Positions 1 to 11,332 are shown, numbered from the stretch's first letter. The stretch is 64,000 bases of DNA from Desmodesmus armatus (GCA_007449985.2 VIIQ02000074.1:1-64000), one strand, 5' to 3'. The notes: a model not told the origin generated them from the letters alone. Numbers and translations are program-made.

Positions 1-190
1 CGCTGCCGCCCTCCTTGGCTTGTGAAGTGAATGCAGGATGTGCTGTTGTCAACACATAAAGGACAACCCACTGGAGAATTGCACAGCAAAAGCCATGCCT
101 GAATTGACCAAAGCACACTCACGTTTTGAACGCCTGTTTGCATCCCGATGTCACCTGGTAGTGGCTTGGTAGCGGCTCAGCACTGCTCTC

Positions 191-243
191 TATGCCTGCC
201 GCGGTGCTGTCACCCAGTGTATGACAGCACCGCGGCAAGCATA
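191..243. repeat. Short inverted repeat (hairpin)
   Basis: Two 22-bp arms (191-212 and 222-243) are reverse complements with one mismatch, around a 9-bp loop. The arms contain CCGCGGTGCTGTCA and its complement. The rest of 1-540 shows no gene or other repeat that I can support. Confidence 0.8.
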
Positions 244-554
244 GACACACGCAAACAGACAAAGCAAGTACGTAGAGTCAGTAGCGTCCACCTGACACCA
301 ACTCAATCACGCTATTAGACCTGTTCCCCGCCCAAAGCGTCGACTGATAAGTCAAACTGTGCAACACCACACAAGCACCACACATGCAGCTGGCCCCACC
401 CTCTGGCCATCAGGAAAGATTCAGATGCATATGAAGTAACTGCAGGATGTGCTGTCTTCAATACATGGAAAGCGAGCCCATTGTATTGAAGAAAGCAGGC
501 CTAAACTTGCCAACTCACTTTCTGTGCGGATTGTTGCATGGGGCAAAGCCTGGG

Positions 555-2010
555 CTGGGTTTGCTGGCAGGCCTTGGGGCTGAAGGGGCCGGGAGTGCTG
601 GCAGGCCTTGGGGCTGAAGGGGCCGGAGTGCTGGCAGGCCTTGGGGCTGAAGGGCCGGGAGTGCTGGCAGGCCTTGGGCTGAAGGGCCGGGAGTGCTGAC
701 AGCCTTGGGGCTGAAGGGGCCGGGAGTGCTGGCAGCCTTGGGGCTGAAGGGGCCGGGAGTGCAGGCAGGCCTTGGGCTGAAGGGGCCGGGAGTGCTGGCA
801 GCCTTGGGGCTGAAGGGGCCGGGAGTGCTGGCAGGCCTTGGGGCTGAAGGGGCCGGGAGTGCAGCAGGCCTTGGGGCTGAGGGGCCGGAGTGCTGGCAGG
901 CCTTGGGGCTGAAGGGGCCGGGAGTGCTGCAGGCCTTGGGGCTGAAGGGGCCGGGAGTGCTGGCAGGCCCTGGGGCTGAAGGGGCCGGGAGTGCTGGCAG
1001 GCCTTGGGCTGAAGGGGCCGGGAGTGCTGGCAGGCCTTGGGGCTGAAGGGGCCGGTTTGCTGGCAGGCCTTGGGCTGAAGGGGCCGGGAGTGCTGGCAGG
1101 CCTTGGGGCTGAAGGGGCCGGGAGTGCTGGCAGGCCTTGGGGCTGAAGGGGCCTGGAGTGCTGGCAGGCCTTGGGGCTGAGGGGCCGGAGTGCTGGCAGG
1201 CCTTGGGGCTGAAGGGGCCGGGAGTGCTGGCAGGCCTTGGGGCTGAAGGGGCCGGGAGTGCTGGCAGGCCTTGGGGCTGAAGGGGCCGGGTTTGCTGGCA
1301 GGCCTGGGGCTGAAGGGGCCGGAGTGCTGGCAGGCCTTGGGGCTGAAGGGGCCGGGAGTGCAGGCAGGCCTTGGGGCTGAAGGGGCCGGAGTGCTGGCAG
1401 GCCTTGGGTGCTGGGCTGAAGGGGCCGGGAGTGCTGGCAGGCCTTGGGGCTGAAGGGGCCGGAGTGCTGGCAGGCCTTGGGGCTGAAGGGGCCGGAGTGC
1501 AGGCAGGCCTTGGGGCTGAAGGGCCGGGAGGCTGGCAGGCCTTGGGGCTGAAGGGCCGGGAGTGCTGGCAGGCCTTGGGGCTGAAGGGGCCGGGAGTGCT
1601 GGCAGGCCTTGGGGCTGAAGGGGCCGGGAGTGCTGGCAGGCCTTGGGGCTGAAGGGCCGGGAGTGCTGGCAGGCCTTGGGGCTGAAGGGGCCGGGTTTGC
1701 TGGCAGGCCTTGGGGCTGAAGGGGCCGGGAGTGCTGGCAGGCCTTGGGCTGAAGGGGCCGGAGTGCTGGCAGCCTTGGGGCTGAAGGGGCCGGGAGTGCT
1801 GGCAGGCCTTGGGGCTGAAGGGGCCGGGAGTGCTGGCAGGCCTTGGGTCTGAAGGGCCGGGAGTGCTGGCAGGCCTTGGGGCTGAAGGGGCCGGGAGTGC
1901 TGGCAGCCTTGGGCTGAAGGGGCCGGGGTGCTGTTAGGCCATGGGGCTGCTAGGGGCCGGGGTTGCTGTCAGGCCATGGGGCTGAAGGGGCCGGGAACGC
2001 TGTCAGGCCA
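555..2010. repeat. 34-bp G-rich minisatellite (about 43 copies)
   Basis: A unit of about 34 bp, core GGGCTGAAGGGGCCGGGAGT followed by GCTGGCAGGCCTTG, is repeated head to tail roughly 43 times with 1-2-bp length variants. The last copies (from about 1925) drift to a GCCATGGGGCTG form. The G-richness of the plus strand gives Gly/Leu/Pro-rich open frames that are by-products of the repeat. The flank 2010-2390 shows nothing recognisable. Confidence 0.95.
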
Positions 2011-2389
2011 TGGGGCTGCTAGGGGCAACAAGCACAGGAGCACCGCAAGCAACAGGCAAGACAAGCAAGACACAACATGCGTCACTGCCCTCACCTACTC
2101 GTCCTTGTCATCCTGACGGTCGTGTTGACGCCACCCTTGATCAGATGCCACCGCCTCCTCGGATCCTCTTGTCGCTCCCCACCAGCCGGCACATAGACAG
2201 GTGCCACCACTTGGGGATGTCAGGGATGGCGCGTGACTGCAGCGGCTTCTGAGATGTCGTTCTGCATATTTGTTGTAGCCGGGTCTTCTCCACTTGCCGG
2301 TGGTGGCGCCACGTTGAAGGGGCTGCGGTACGTTGCTGACACCAGCAGTAAGGGCTGGCGCTGGCGCCAGCAGCACCACATGCAACACC

Positions 2390-3010
2390 ACAGCGAAACC
2401 AAGGGCAAGCATGCAGCACGCGTCACCGGCCTCACACACTCACACACAAGCAACGCCAGCATCACATGATGCAAAACAAGCAACACAACCACCACATGCA
2501 ACACCACAACGACACCAAGGGAAGCACACCCGCAACACGCGTCACCGCCCTCACACACTCACACACAAGCACACCAGCATCACATGATGCCAAACAAGCA
2601 ACACAACCACAACATGCACCACCACAGCAAACCAAGGGCAAGCATGCAGCATGCGTCACCGCCCTCACCAACCCACACACAAGCAACACCAGCATCACAT
2701 GATGCCAAACAAGCAACACAACCACAACATGCACCACCACAGCGAAACCAAGGGCAAGCATGCAGCGCGCGTCACCGCCCTCACCCACTCACACACAAGC
2801 AACACCAGCATCACATGATGCGAAACAAGCAACACAACCACAACATGCACCACCACAGCAAACCAAGGCAAGCATGCAGCACGCGTCACCGCCCTCACCA
2901 ACTCACACACAGCAACACCAGCATCACATGATGCCAACAAGCAACACAACCACAACGCCACAGCGAAACCAAGGGCACACATGCAACACGCGTCACCGCC
3001 CTCACCGTCA
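2390..3010. repeat. 115-bp tandem repeat (about 5.5 copies)
   Basis: The marker ATCACATGATG recurs at 2461, 2579, 2694, 2810 and 2923, giving a period of 113-118 bp. Each unit also contains an ACGCGTCACCGCCCTCAC block and a CA-rich stretch. The strong A/C bias of the plus strand produces His/Thr/Gln-rich frames. No gene is supported. Confidence 0.95.
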
Positions 3011-3159
3011 ATGTATCCTTCTCTGTCCACTTGACATTTCACCGTCCTTGATGAATTGAAAGGCACCCATGTCAAAACATGTATGGCCTTCCGGTCTTCA
3101 TACTTCAATCATCTCATATGTCCAACATCACTGAGCCCAGCGCAGCTGTGCTGGGCTCA

Positions 3160-3430
3160 CCCCCACCCCCGCTGCAATGGGTGTGCTGACCCGGGGGGTT
3201 TGGTGCAGGCATGGCCCCATGGTGGCCTGCCCATGGGGATGCACTGCACCAGCTGCGCGCGACCCTGCAGAGTCGCAGCGGCAGCTATCTGTCGCTGTCA
3301 CGCGGTCTGTGTCCCGCGGTTTCCCGCTGCTTGTATCCCCGCTGCAACTGCTGCTTCAACCCCTCATGCTGACTGCTGACATGCTGACCAGCACTGCCAC
3401 AAACTGCTGCAAGCAGGGCACAGCAGGGGT
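3160..3430. repeat. Duplicated segment B, copy 1
   Basis: About 270 bp containing CTGCAATGGGTGTGCTGACC, GGGGATGCACTGCACCAGC and CACGCGGTCTGTGTCCCGCG. It reappears rearranged at 5560-5760, and its last part (GCAACTGCTGCAAGCAGGGC family) reappears at about 9925-9965, so the three copies punctuate the satellite arrays. Confidence 0.7.
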
Positions 3431-3494
3431 ACAGGGCAGGCAGACAAGGCGAAAAAGCAGCAACACAGCGGCAAGGCCGCCAGCAGGTAGCTTC

Positions 3495-3770
3495 TGTCGA
3501 GGTAGCCTGGTATCCACGGCGTGTAGATGCTGTCGAGGTAGCCTGGTATCCACGGCGTGTAGATGCTGTCGAGGTAGCCTGGTATCCACGGCGTGTAGAT
3601 GCTGTCGAGGTAGCCTGGTATCCACAACGTGTAGATGCTGTCGAGGTAGCCTGGTATCCACGGCGTGTAGATGCTGTCGAGGTAGCCTGGTATCCACGGC
3701 GTGTAGATGCTGTCGAGGTAGCCTGGTATCCACGGCGTGTAGATGCTGTCGAGGTAGCCTGGTATCCACG
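3495..3770. repeat. 36-bp tandem repeat (8 copies)
   Basis: TGTCGAGGTAGCCTGGTATC starts at 3495 and recurs every 36 bp through 3747. Because 36 is a multiple of three, each reading frame gives a 12-residue repeat. The copies are nearly identical, with one ACGGCG to ACAACG change in copy 4. The sub-motif GATGCTGTCGAGG is shared with the 73-bp array at 6.2-9.9 kb, so the two arrays are probably related. Confidence 0.95.
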
Positions 3771-3799
3771 GGGCTGAGGGCGTAGGAAGAGCTCCTCAT

Positions 3800-4200
3800 G
3801 TTGACTCCTCAAAAGCTGTGCCAAATGAACGGCTCCTGTGGACACAAACATGGCAGCAGCAGGCAGCAGCAGGCAGCAGCAGGCAGCAAACAACGTTAGC
3901 AAGGCAAGTGCACCACAACACTGAGCAATCAGTTGAACTGCAGGCAAGAGGCACTGAGATGCAGCCGGTGGGGGTCCCCCTCCCCCTATAAAAAATGAGA
4001 CACAGCAGTCATCATCGCCGGATGACAATCCAGCTGCATGCTCCTGCGTCCTGAACTTATCTGCACCATTTGAAGCCCAGCCACCAACACCCACACACTG
4101 AATACATACATGCCCAATTGCTACAACATGGTGTGCAATATCCGACCGCACAACTTGAGCAACGTGCAGCAACCCATGGCATGATGCGCACGAGCCTTAC
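3800..4200. repeat. Duplicated segment A, copy 1
   Basis: Roughly 400 bp that is clearly homologous, in direct orientation, to 10480-10830. Shared stretches include GGCTCCTGTGGACACAAACA, a CAG-rich tract, CAGCAGTCATCATC and CAACATGGTGTGCAAT or its variant. On the minus strand both copies contain an exon-like open stretch; in copy 2 it ends at a consensus GTAAGC donor. Which gene it came from is unknown. Confidence 0.7.
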
Positions 4201-4312
4201 GCCAGGGCACTCAGCGGTTTATCTAGGAGGGGGCTGTGTGTCTCTCAGTGGTCGCCACGGCCCCACCGACGCCACATGTGCTTATGCACCCTGTAGGGTG
4301 AATGGCGCTGTT

Positions 4313-4744
4313 TCACCTTTCCTTTTTCAGTTTGGTCGGGAAGTGGTTCGTCGTGCAACGTGCACGCCGAACGTAGCACGCACACACACTCTTTTCGCTA
4401 TGCTCTAGGTGCATTTTGTGTTGTTTCTTGCATTCTGGTTGCCGCATGTCGCGTGTTCCACCCAATGTCTGCATACCACGGCTGATGATGCCGGACAGTG
4501 CTGTACTCGGTTTCCCCAGGTTCTTCATCCGTCTTCTCTGTGTCATCATGGATATTCTCGATACTCCGAGCGAGATGGTTGTGAGTGTCGCTACCGTGGT
4601 GGTGTCAGAGGTTTTGATCGCTTTCGTCAGACGCTCGTTCAGTCGATCGGCCGTTCGGTTTTCCTGCTGCGTCCGTTCCGTGTCTCTCCCAGTACTCGTG
4701 TTGAGTTGAGTCGTGCTGCTTGAGCTGTCCCTCCTTTTCGCCAT
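4313..4744 (-). CDS. Hypothetical ORF in a compositionally distinct patch
   Basis: A 143-codon frame, starting MAKRRDSSSSTTQLNTSTG, rich in Arg, Ser and Thr. The patch 4250-4900 has fewer CAG/CTG triplets and more CpG-containing TCG/CGT codons than its surroundings, as inserted DNA would. I recognise no domain. A competing plus-strand frame at 4416-4709 is also open, so neither strand is secure. It may be a fragment of a mobile element. The stretch 4900-5430 shows nothing further. Confidence 0.2.
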   Translation of the reverse strand: MAKRRDSSSSTTQLNTSTGRDTERTQQENRTADRLNERLTKAIKTSDTTTVATLTTISLGVSRISMMTQRRRMKNLGKPSTALSGIISRGMQTLGGTRDMRQPECKKQHKMHLEHSEKSVCACYVRRARCTTNHFPTKLKKER

Positions 4745-5559
4745 CAGCGCGCTGGGCTTGCAGCCCCCACGGAGTCAGCGTACCTATCGGCAGGATACCG
4801 AGCGGTGTTTTACTTTCCCTTTCATGCCAACACCCCTCATCCCCTTACAGCGGCTCTGCACTACGACTTTTGTCTTGAATGCTGAACCAACTACCCGCCT
4901 GCCTGTGTCTTTGTGTGACGGCCCCACATAGCACTGGGCACGTGCTTGGCTGGTTACTCAGAGGCCACTTATCGGTGTTGCGCAGTTTATGGCTCAGCAT
5001 CCTATTGAATTGCAGCAAGCCGTCTAGATTGCAGAACAAGCTTCCGCTGTCTGTGCTGGACTGCAACACTGTGCATGAAGCAGTGACTATGGATGCGTCC
5101 TGGCCTACCAACGTGCAGGTACAACTTCAAGCCGTGAAGGTCACGCTAGTATAGCGTAGTAACTAGTATCAGTATTAGTAGTCTATAGTATTAGTAGACT
5201 GGAGAGAAGCGTCGCGATGCGCGCTTGTCATTCCCACGCGTGGCAGCATGGACAAGCTGCCACACTGCTTCACTCTGTGCCTTAGCCAAGGAACCTGAAA
5301 GTGATGCACCCACCTTGTTTCTCTCAACACGTTGACAACTGCCTCTCTGAAGGTGGTTGCCAGGCAGTCTACCCCACCGCACATGCTCAAGGCACTTGCA
5401 AACTTATAGTAAGGGCCAGTAAGGGCCAGCAAGCAACGCCTGATGCACAGGAATGCTCACCTTGAGGCGCGAGGCGCATACACAGTAAGGGGCACTGTGT
5501 ATGCGCATCTGAAGCAACGCTGCGCGTTGGTGCTGCTGGGCAGGCTTGGGTACTGCTGG

Positions 5560-5760
5560 GAATGCACTGCACCAGCAGAGTCGCAGCGGCAGCACAGCAC
5601 CCCCGCTGCAATCGGTGTGCTGACCCGGGGGTGTGCTGCAGGCATGGCATGAGCCCATGGGGATGCACTGCACCAGCAGAGTTGCAGCGGCAGCTCACTG
5701 TCGCTGCCACGCGGTCTGTGTCCCGCGGGCTGCTTGTACTCCCGCTGCAACTGCTGCAGC
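5560..5760. repeat. Duplicated segment B, copy 2
   Basis: About 200 bp homologous to 3160-3380: the same CTGCAATCGGTGTGCTGACC-type, GGGGATGCACTGCACCAGC and CACGCGGTCTGTGTCCCGCG blocks occur in the same order. A short internal duplication of the GAATGCACTGCACCAGC block is also present. Confidence 0.7.
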
Positions 5761-5786
5761 TGCTGCGTCCACCCTCATGCTGACTG

Positions 5787-6140
5787 CTTGTATTCCCGCT
5801 GCAGCTGCTGCGTCAACCCTCATGCTGACTGCTGACTGCTGACTGCTGACTGCTGACTGCTTGTATTCCCGCTGCAGCTGCTGCGTCAACCCCTCATGCT
5901 GACTGCTGACTGCTGACTGCTTGTATTCCCGCTGCAGCTGCTGCGTCAACCCCTCATGCTGACTGCTGACTGCTGACTGCTTGTATTCCCGCTGCAGCTG
6001 CTGCGTCAACCCCTCATGCTGACTGCTGACTGCTGACTGCTTGTATTCCCGCTGCAGCTGCTGCGTCAACCCTCATGCTGACTGCTGACTGCTGACTGCT
6101 TGTATTCCCGCTGCAGCTGTTGCGTCAACCCCTCATGCTG
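5787..6140. repeat. 60-bp tandem repeat (about 6 copies)
   Basis: TTGTATTCCCGCTGCAGCTG starts at about 5788, 5861, 5921, 5981, 6041 and 6100, a 60-bp period in its core. Each unit ends in a run of TGACTGC heptamers whose number varies, which accounts for the 73-bp first interval. Confidence 0.95.
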
Positions 6141-6179
6141 ACTGCTGACATGCTGACCAGCACCTCAAGCTGTTGAGGG

Positions 6180-9100
6180 CTGCAGATGCTGTCGAGGGAG
6201 GAAGCTGGTGCTGTGGTAGACGCCAGCAGTAAGGCTGTCCCTGAACCTCCGCTGTTGATGCTGTCGAGGGAGGAAGCTGGTGCTGTGGTAGACGCCAGCA
6301 GTAAGGGCTGTCCCTGAACCTCCGCTGTTGATGCTGTCGAGGGAGGAAGCTGGTGCTGTGGTAGACGCCAGCAGTAAGGGCTGTCCCTGAACCTCCGCTG
6401 TTGATGCTGTCGAGGGAGGAAGCTGGTGCTGTGGTAGACGCCAGCAGTAAGGGCTGTCCCTGAACCTCCGCTGTTGATGCTGTCGAGGGAGGAAGCTGGT
6501 GCTGTGGTAGACGCCAGCAGTAAGGGCTGTCCCTGAACCTCCGCTGTTGATGCTGTCGGGGGAGGAAGCTGGTGCTGTGGTAGACGCCAGCAGTAAGGGC
6601 TGTCCCTGAACCTCCGCTGTTGATGCTGTCGAGGGAGGAAGCTGGTGCTGTGGTAGACGCCAGCAGTAAGGGCTGTCCCTGAACCTCCGCTGTTGATGCT
6701 GTCGGGGGAGGAAGCTGGTGCTGTGGTAGACGCCAGCAGTAAGGGCTGTCCCTGAACCTCCGCTGTTGATGCTGTCGAGGGAGGAAGCTGGTGCTATGGT
6801 AGACGCCAGCAGTAAGGGCTGTCCCTGAACCTCCGCTGTTGATGCTGTCGGGGGAGGAAGCTGGTGCTGTGGTAGACGCCAGCAGTAAGGGCTGTCCCTG
6901 AACCTCCGCTGTTGATGCTGTCGAGGGAGGAAGCTGGTGCTGTGGTAGACGCCAGCAGTAAGGGCTGTCCCTGAACCTCCGCTGTTGATGCTGTCGAGGG
7001 AGGAAGCTGGTGCTGTGGTAGACGCCAGCAGTAAGGGCTGTCCCTGAACCTCCGCTGTTGATGCTGTCGGGGGAGGAAGCTGGTGCTGTGGTAGACGCCA
7101 GCAGTAAGGGCTGTCCCTGAACCTCCGCTGTTGATGCTGTCGGGGGAGGAAGCTGGTGCTGTGGTAGACGCCAGCAGTAAGGGCTGTCCCTGAACCTCCG
7201 CTGTTGATGCTGTCGAGGGAGGAAGCTGGTGCTGTGGTAGACGCCAGCAGTAAGGGCTGTCCCTGAACCTCCGCTGTTGATGCTGTCGGGGAGGAAGCTG
7301 GTGCTGTGGTAGACGCCAGCAGTAAGGGCTGTCCCTGAACCTCCGCTGTTGATGCTGTCGAGGGAGGAAGCTGGTGCTGTGGTAGACGCCAGCAGTAAGG
7401 GCTGTCCCTGAACCTCCGCTGTTGATGCTGTCGAGGGAGGAAGCTGGTGCTGTGGTAGACGCCAGCAGTAAGGGCTGTCCCTGAACCTCCGCTGTTGATG
7501 CTGTCGGGGGAGGAAGCTGGTGCTGTGGTAGACGCCAGCAGTAAGGGCTGTCCCTGAACCTCCGCTGTTGATGCTGTCGGGGAGGAAGCTGGTGCTGTGG
7601 TAGACGCCAGCAGTAAGGGCTGTCCCTGAACCTCCGCTGTTGATGCTGTCGAGGGAGGAAGCTGGTGCTATGGTAGACGCCAGCAGTAAGGGCTGTCCCT
7701 GAACCTCCGCTGTTGATGCTGTCGGGGGAGGAAGCTGGTGCTGTGGTAGACGCCAGCAGTAAGGGCTGTCCCTGAACCTCCGCTGTTGATGCTGTCGAGG
7801 GAGGAAGCTGGTGCTGTGGTAGACGCCAGCAGTAAGGGCTGTCCCTGAACCTCCGCTGTTGATGCTGTCGGGGGAGGAAGCTGGTGCTGTGGTAGACGCC
7901 AGCAGTAAGGGCTGTCCCTGAACCTCCGCTGTTGATGCTGTCGGGGGAGGAAGCTGGTGCTGTGGTAGACGCCAGCAGTAAGGGCTGTCCCTGAACCTCC
8001 GCTGTTGATGCTGTCGGGGGAGGAAGCTGGTGCTGTGGTAGACGCCAGCAGTAAGGGCTGTCCCTGAACCTCCGCTGTTGATGCTGTCGAGGGAGGAAGC
8101 TGGTGCTGTGGTAGACGCCAGCAGTAAGGGCTGTCCCTGAACCTCCGCTGTTGATGCTGTCGGGGGAGGAAGCTGGTGCTGTGGTAGACGCCAGCAGTAA
8201 GGGCTGTCCCTGAACCTCCGCTGTTGATGCTGTCGAGGGAGGAAGCTGGTGCTGTGGTAGACGCCAGCAGTAAGGGCTGTCCCTGAACCTCCGCTGTTGA
8301 TGCTGTCGAGGGAGGAAGCTGGTGCTGTGGTAGACGCCAGCAGTAAGGGCTGTCCCTGAACCTCCGCTGTTGATGCTGTCGGGGGAGGAAGCTGGTGCTG
8401 TGGTAGACGCCAGCAGTAAGGGCTGTCCCTGAACCTCCGCTGTTGATGCTGTCGGGGGAGGAAGCTGGTGCTGTGGTAGACGCCAGCAGTAAGGGCTGTC
8501 CCTGAACCTCCGCTGTTGATGCTGTCGAGGGAGGAAGCTGGTGCTGTGGTAGACGCCAGCAGTAAGGGCTGTCCCTGAACCTCCGCTGTTGATGCTGTCG
8601 GGGGAGGAAGCTGGTGCTGTGGTAGACGCCAGCAGTAAGGGCTGTCCCTGAACCTCCGCTGTTGATGCTGTCGGGGGAGGAAGCTGGTGCTGTGGTAGAC
8701 GCCAGCAGTAAGGGCTGTCCCTGAACCTCCGCTGTTGATGCTGTCGAGGGAGGAAGCTGGTGCTGTGGTAGACGCCAGCAGTAAGGGCTGTCCCTGAACC
8801 TCCGCTGTTGATGCTGTCGAGGGAGGAAGCTGGTGCTGTGGTAGACGCCAGCAGTAAGGGCTGTCCCTGAACCTCCGCTGTTGATGCTGTCGGGGGAGGA
8901 AGCTGGTGCTGTGGTAGACGCCAGCAGTAAGGGCTGTCCCTGAACCTCCGCTGTTGATGCTGTCGAGGGAGGAAGCTGGTGCTGTGGTAGACGCCAGCAG
9001 TAAGGGCTGTCCCTGAACCTCCGCTGTTGATGCTGTCGGGGGAGGAAGCTGGTGCTGTGGTAGACGCCAGCAGTAAGGGCTGTCCCTGAACCTCCGCTGT

Positions 9101-9885
9101 TGATGCTGTCGAGGGAGGAAGCTGGTGCTGTGGTAGACGCCAGCAGTAAGGGCTGTCCCTGAACCTCCGCTGTTGATGCTGTCGGGGGAGGAAGCTGGTG
9201 CTGTGGTAGACGCCAGCAGTAAGGGCTGTCCCTGAACCTCCGCTGTTGATGCTGTCGGGGGAGGAAGCTGGTGCTGTGGTAGACGCCAGCAGTAAGGGCT
9301 GTCCCTGAACCTCCGCTGTTGATGCTGTCGGGGGAGGAAGCTGGTGCTGTGGTAGACGCCAGCAGTAAGGGCTGTCCCTGAACCTCCGCTGTTGATGCTG
9401 TCGAGGGAGGAAGCTGGTGCTGTGGTAGACGCCAGCAGTAAGGGCTGTCCCTGAACCTCCGCTGTTGATGCTGTCGAGGGAGGAAGCTGGTGCTGTGGTA
9501 GACGCCAGCAGTAAGGGCTGTCCCTGAACCTCCGCTGTTGATGCTGTCGGGGGAGGAAGCTGGTGCTGTGGTAGACGCCAGCAGTAAGGGCTGTCCCTGA
9601 ACCTCCGCTGTTGATGCTGTCGAGGGAGGAAGCTGGTGCTGTGGTAGACGCCAGCAGTAAGGGCTGTCCCTGAACCTCCGCTGTTGATGCTGTCGGGGGA
9701 GGAAGCTGGTGCTGTGGTAGACGCCAGCAGTAAGGGCTGTCCCTGAACCTCCGCTGTTGATGCTGTCGGGGGAGGAAGCTGGTGCTGTGGTAGACGCCAG
9801 CAGTAAGGGCTGTCCCTGAACCTCCGCTGTTGATGCTGTCGGGGGAGGAAGCTGGTGCTGTGGTAGGTTGCTGACGCCAGCAGTA
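6180..9885. repeat. 73-bp satellite array (about 51 copies)
   Basis: A 73-bp unit (GCTGTTGATGCTGTCGAGGG, AGGAAGCTGGTGCTGTGGTA, GACGCCAGCAGTAAGGGCTG, TCCCTGAACCTCC) repeats about 51 times with very few differences. Two main variants alternate, GTCGAGGGAGG and GTCGGGGGAGG. Two units near 7290 and 7580 carry a 1-bp deletion (GTCGGGGAGG), and two near 6795 and 7669 carry CTATGG. The unit has no stop in any minus-strand frame, so very long minus-strand frames result; they are not genes. Confidence 0.98.
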
Positions 9886-10315
9886 AGGGCTGTCTGAAGC
9901 TAGCAGCTGTGTTAATTGTACCCCACTGCAACTGCTGCAAGCAGGGCACAGCAGGCGTACAGGCACTGCTGACGATGATGTTGACGCAGCGACTGTCCGT
10001 CATGACAGCGTCAGGGAACAAAGAGGCCAGCGCTTCAACAAAGCAGCCAGGACGCAAAGGTCGGGTCAAGTTAGGCGGTCGGCCGCCCGCTTCACCAAAC
10101 CTTCATCCCTCTGCGTGTGTTGCCTGCCTACTCTGCCTACACGCCAACCCCCACTTCCCCGGTACCAACCTTGCCCGCTTGACTTGGTTGGGGCAGTTGT
10201 TGACAGTTTGGCAGCAGCAGCGGTGGGCAGCAAGCCAGCCACACGCTGGCGAGGCCGGAGGGGCCCGAGGATGCCCACCACAAAGCCACTTCGACCACTA
10301 GGGTAGCTGCACGGA

Positions 10316-10425
10316 TGCCAGCGTGTAGCGGCTGGGGGCTGGGGGTAGCTGCAAGGGGCTCAGCGTATAGCGGCTGAGGGTAGCTGCAAGGGGTCGGCGT
10401 GTAGCGGCTGGGGGTAGTTGCAGCG
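10316..10425. repeat. Short tandem repeat, about 36 bp (3 copies)
   Basis: Three imperfect copies of a unit containing AGCGGCTGGGGGTAGCTGCA separated by variable GGGGCTCAGCGTAT-type spacers. The surrounding 9890-10470 holds no supported gene. Confidence 0.7.
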
Positions 10426-10479
10426 CAGAGCTGTTGAGTCTTGCGCTTCTCTGATGCTGTCTGATGCTTCTCAAGGGCT

Positions 10480-10830
10480 GTGCGGAATGGCTCCTGTGGA
10501 CACAAACATGGCAGCAGCAAAAAGCAGCAGGCAGTGCGCAACATTAGCAAGGTGTGTGCACAACAATACTGAGTGCAGTCAGTTCAGCAGTCTTCCTGCA
10601 GGCTCTGAGAAGGCAGCAGTCATCATCCTAAATGACAATCACACCGCATGCTCCCAACTCCTGAGCTTACCTGCACCAATTGGAGCCCAGCCACCATCCC
10701 CACCCGCAAGCCTTATCACATACATAGCCAACAGCACAGCATGGTGTGCATCGTGCCACACAACTTCAGCAACGTGCAACAAGCCATGCCATGCCATGAA
10801 GCGCACACGCAGCCTCACCTTCACCAGGGC
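10480..10830. repeat. Duplicated segment A, copy 2
   Basis: Direct-orientation homologue of 3800-4200. On the minus strand it includes an exon-like open stretch ending in a consensus GTAAGC donor at about 10670. The two copies lie on either side of the 36-, 60- and 73-bp arrays. Confidence 0.7.
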
Positions 10831-10899
10831 GGTGGCGAGGCTCGCTTCACCAGTAGTCCGCCTTGAAAGCCCTCCACATGTGTCCAGAAGGTGTAGCAT

Positions 10900-11060
10900 C
10901 CACGTAGGAAGAGTCCAGCTTCAGCAGGGCCGTCAGGGCTCTTCCTGCTCGGCGTCGAGGGCGGCGATGCTATTCTGCCTGTCCTCCAGATGGCTGTACA
11001 GGCGAGGAAGGCACCGGCTGCCTCCTGCACCTCCTGTTGTGTTGTGGCCCACCATGGATG
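10900..11060 (-). pseudogene. Frameshifted copy of exon 8 of the coiled-coil gene
   Basis: The minus strand reads TTQQEVQEAAGAFLA, then after a one-base deletion YSHLEDRQNSIAALDAE. This matches exon 8 of the gene at 11333-16269 (TTQQERQEATTAFF, NSHLEDREC). It lies downstream of that gene's stop codon and a frame stop follows. It is a partial duplicate, not a separate gene. Confidence 0.6.
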
Positions 11061-11267
11061 GCAGCAGCAGGGCAGACATAGAGAAACACAGGCAGGGCAG
11101 ACAAGTGTGTGGAGTCAGTATCGTCCACCGAGCACAAGCTATGGAAGCAGTGACTGCAAGACGTGCTGCCTGCATGCCTGATCATTGAACCCTGATTATC
11201 GAATGCTACAGAGTGCACCCATGACGTGCACTTCTCAAAAACAAAAGAGACAAAGCCATGCCCTGCT

Positions 11268-11272
11268 TTACA
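11268..11272 (-). terminator. Candidate poly(A) signal TGTAA
   Basis: TTACA on the plus strand reads TGTAA on the minus strand, about 61 nt past the stop codon of the coiled-coil gene. UGUAA is the usual poly(A) signal of chlorophyte nuclear genes. The motif is short, so the assignment rests mainly on its position. Confidence 0.45.
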
Positions 11273-11332
11273 GTGTAAACTCACCTCAGCCTGTAAGGGT
11301 TGAGGGCACATGCCAGGGGCCAAGGAAGCATC

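Noticed and set aside
693..1852. Gly/Leu/Pro-rich plus-strand frames
   Set aside because: They are translations of the 34-bp minisatellite, broken by its length variants.
2095..3108. Overlapping frames on both strands
   Set aside because: They follow the 115-bp array; composition is set by the repeat and no splice-consistent structure is visible.
3495..9885. Regularly spaced repeats resembling a CRISPR array
   Set aside because: The units are contiguous tandem copies without unique spacers, and the context is eukaryotic.
6133..10069. Two minus-strand open frames of 1277 and 1091 codons
   Set aside because: Both run through the 73-bp satellite and exist only because the unit has no stop in any minus-strand frame; they overlap each other in different frames.
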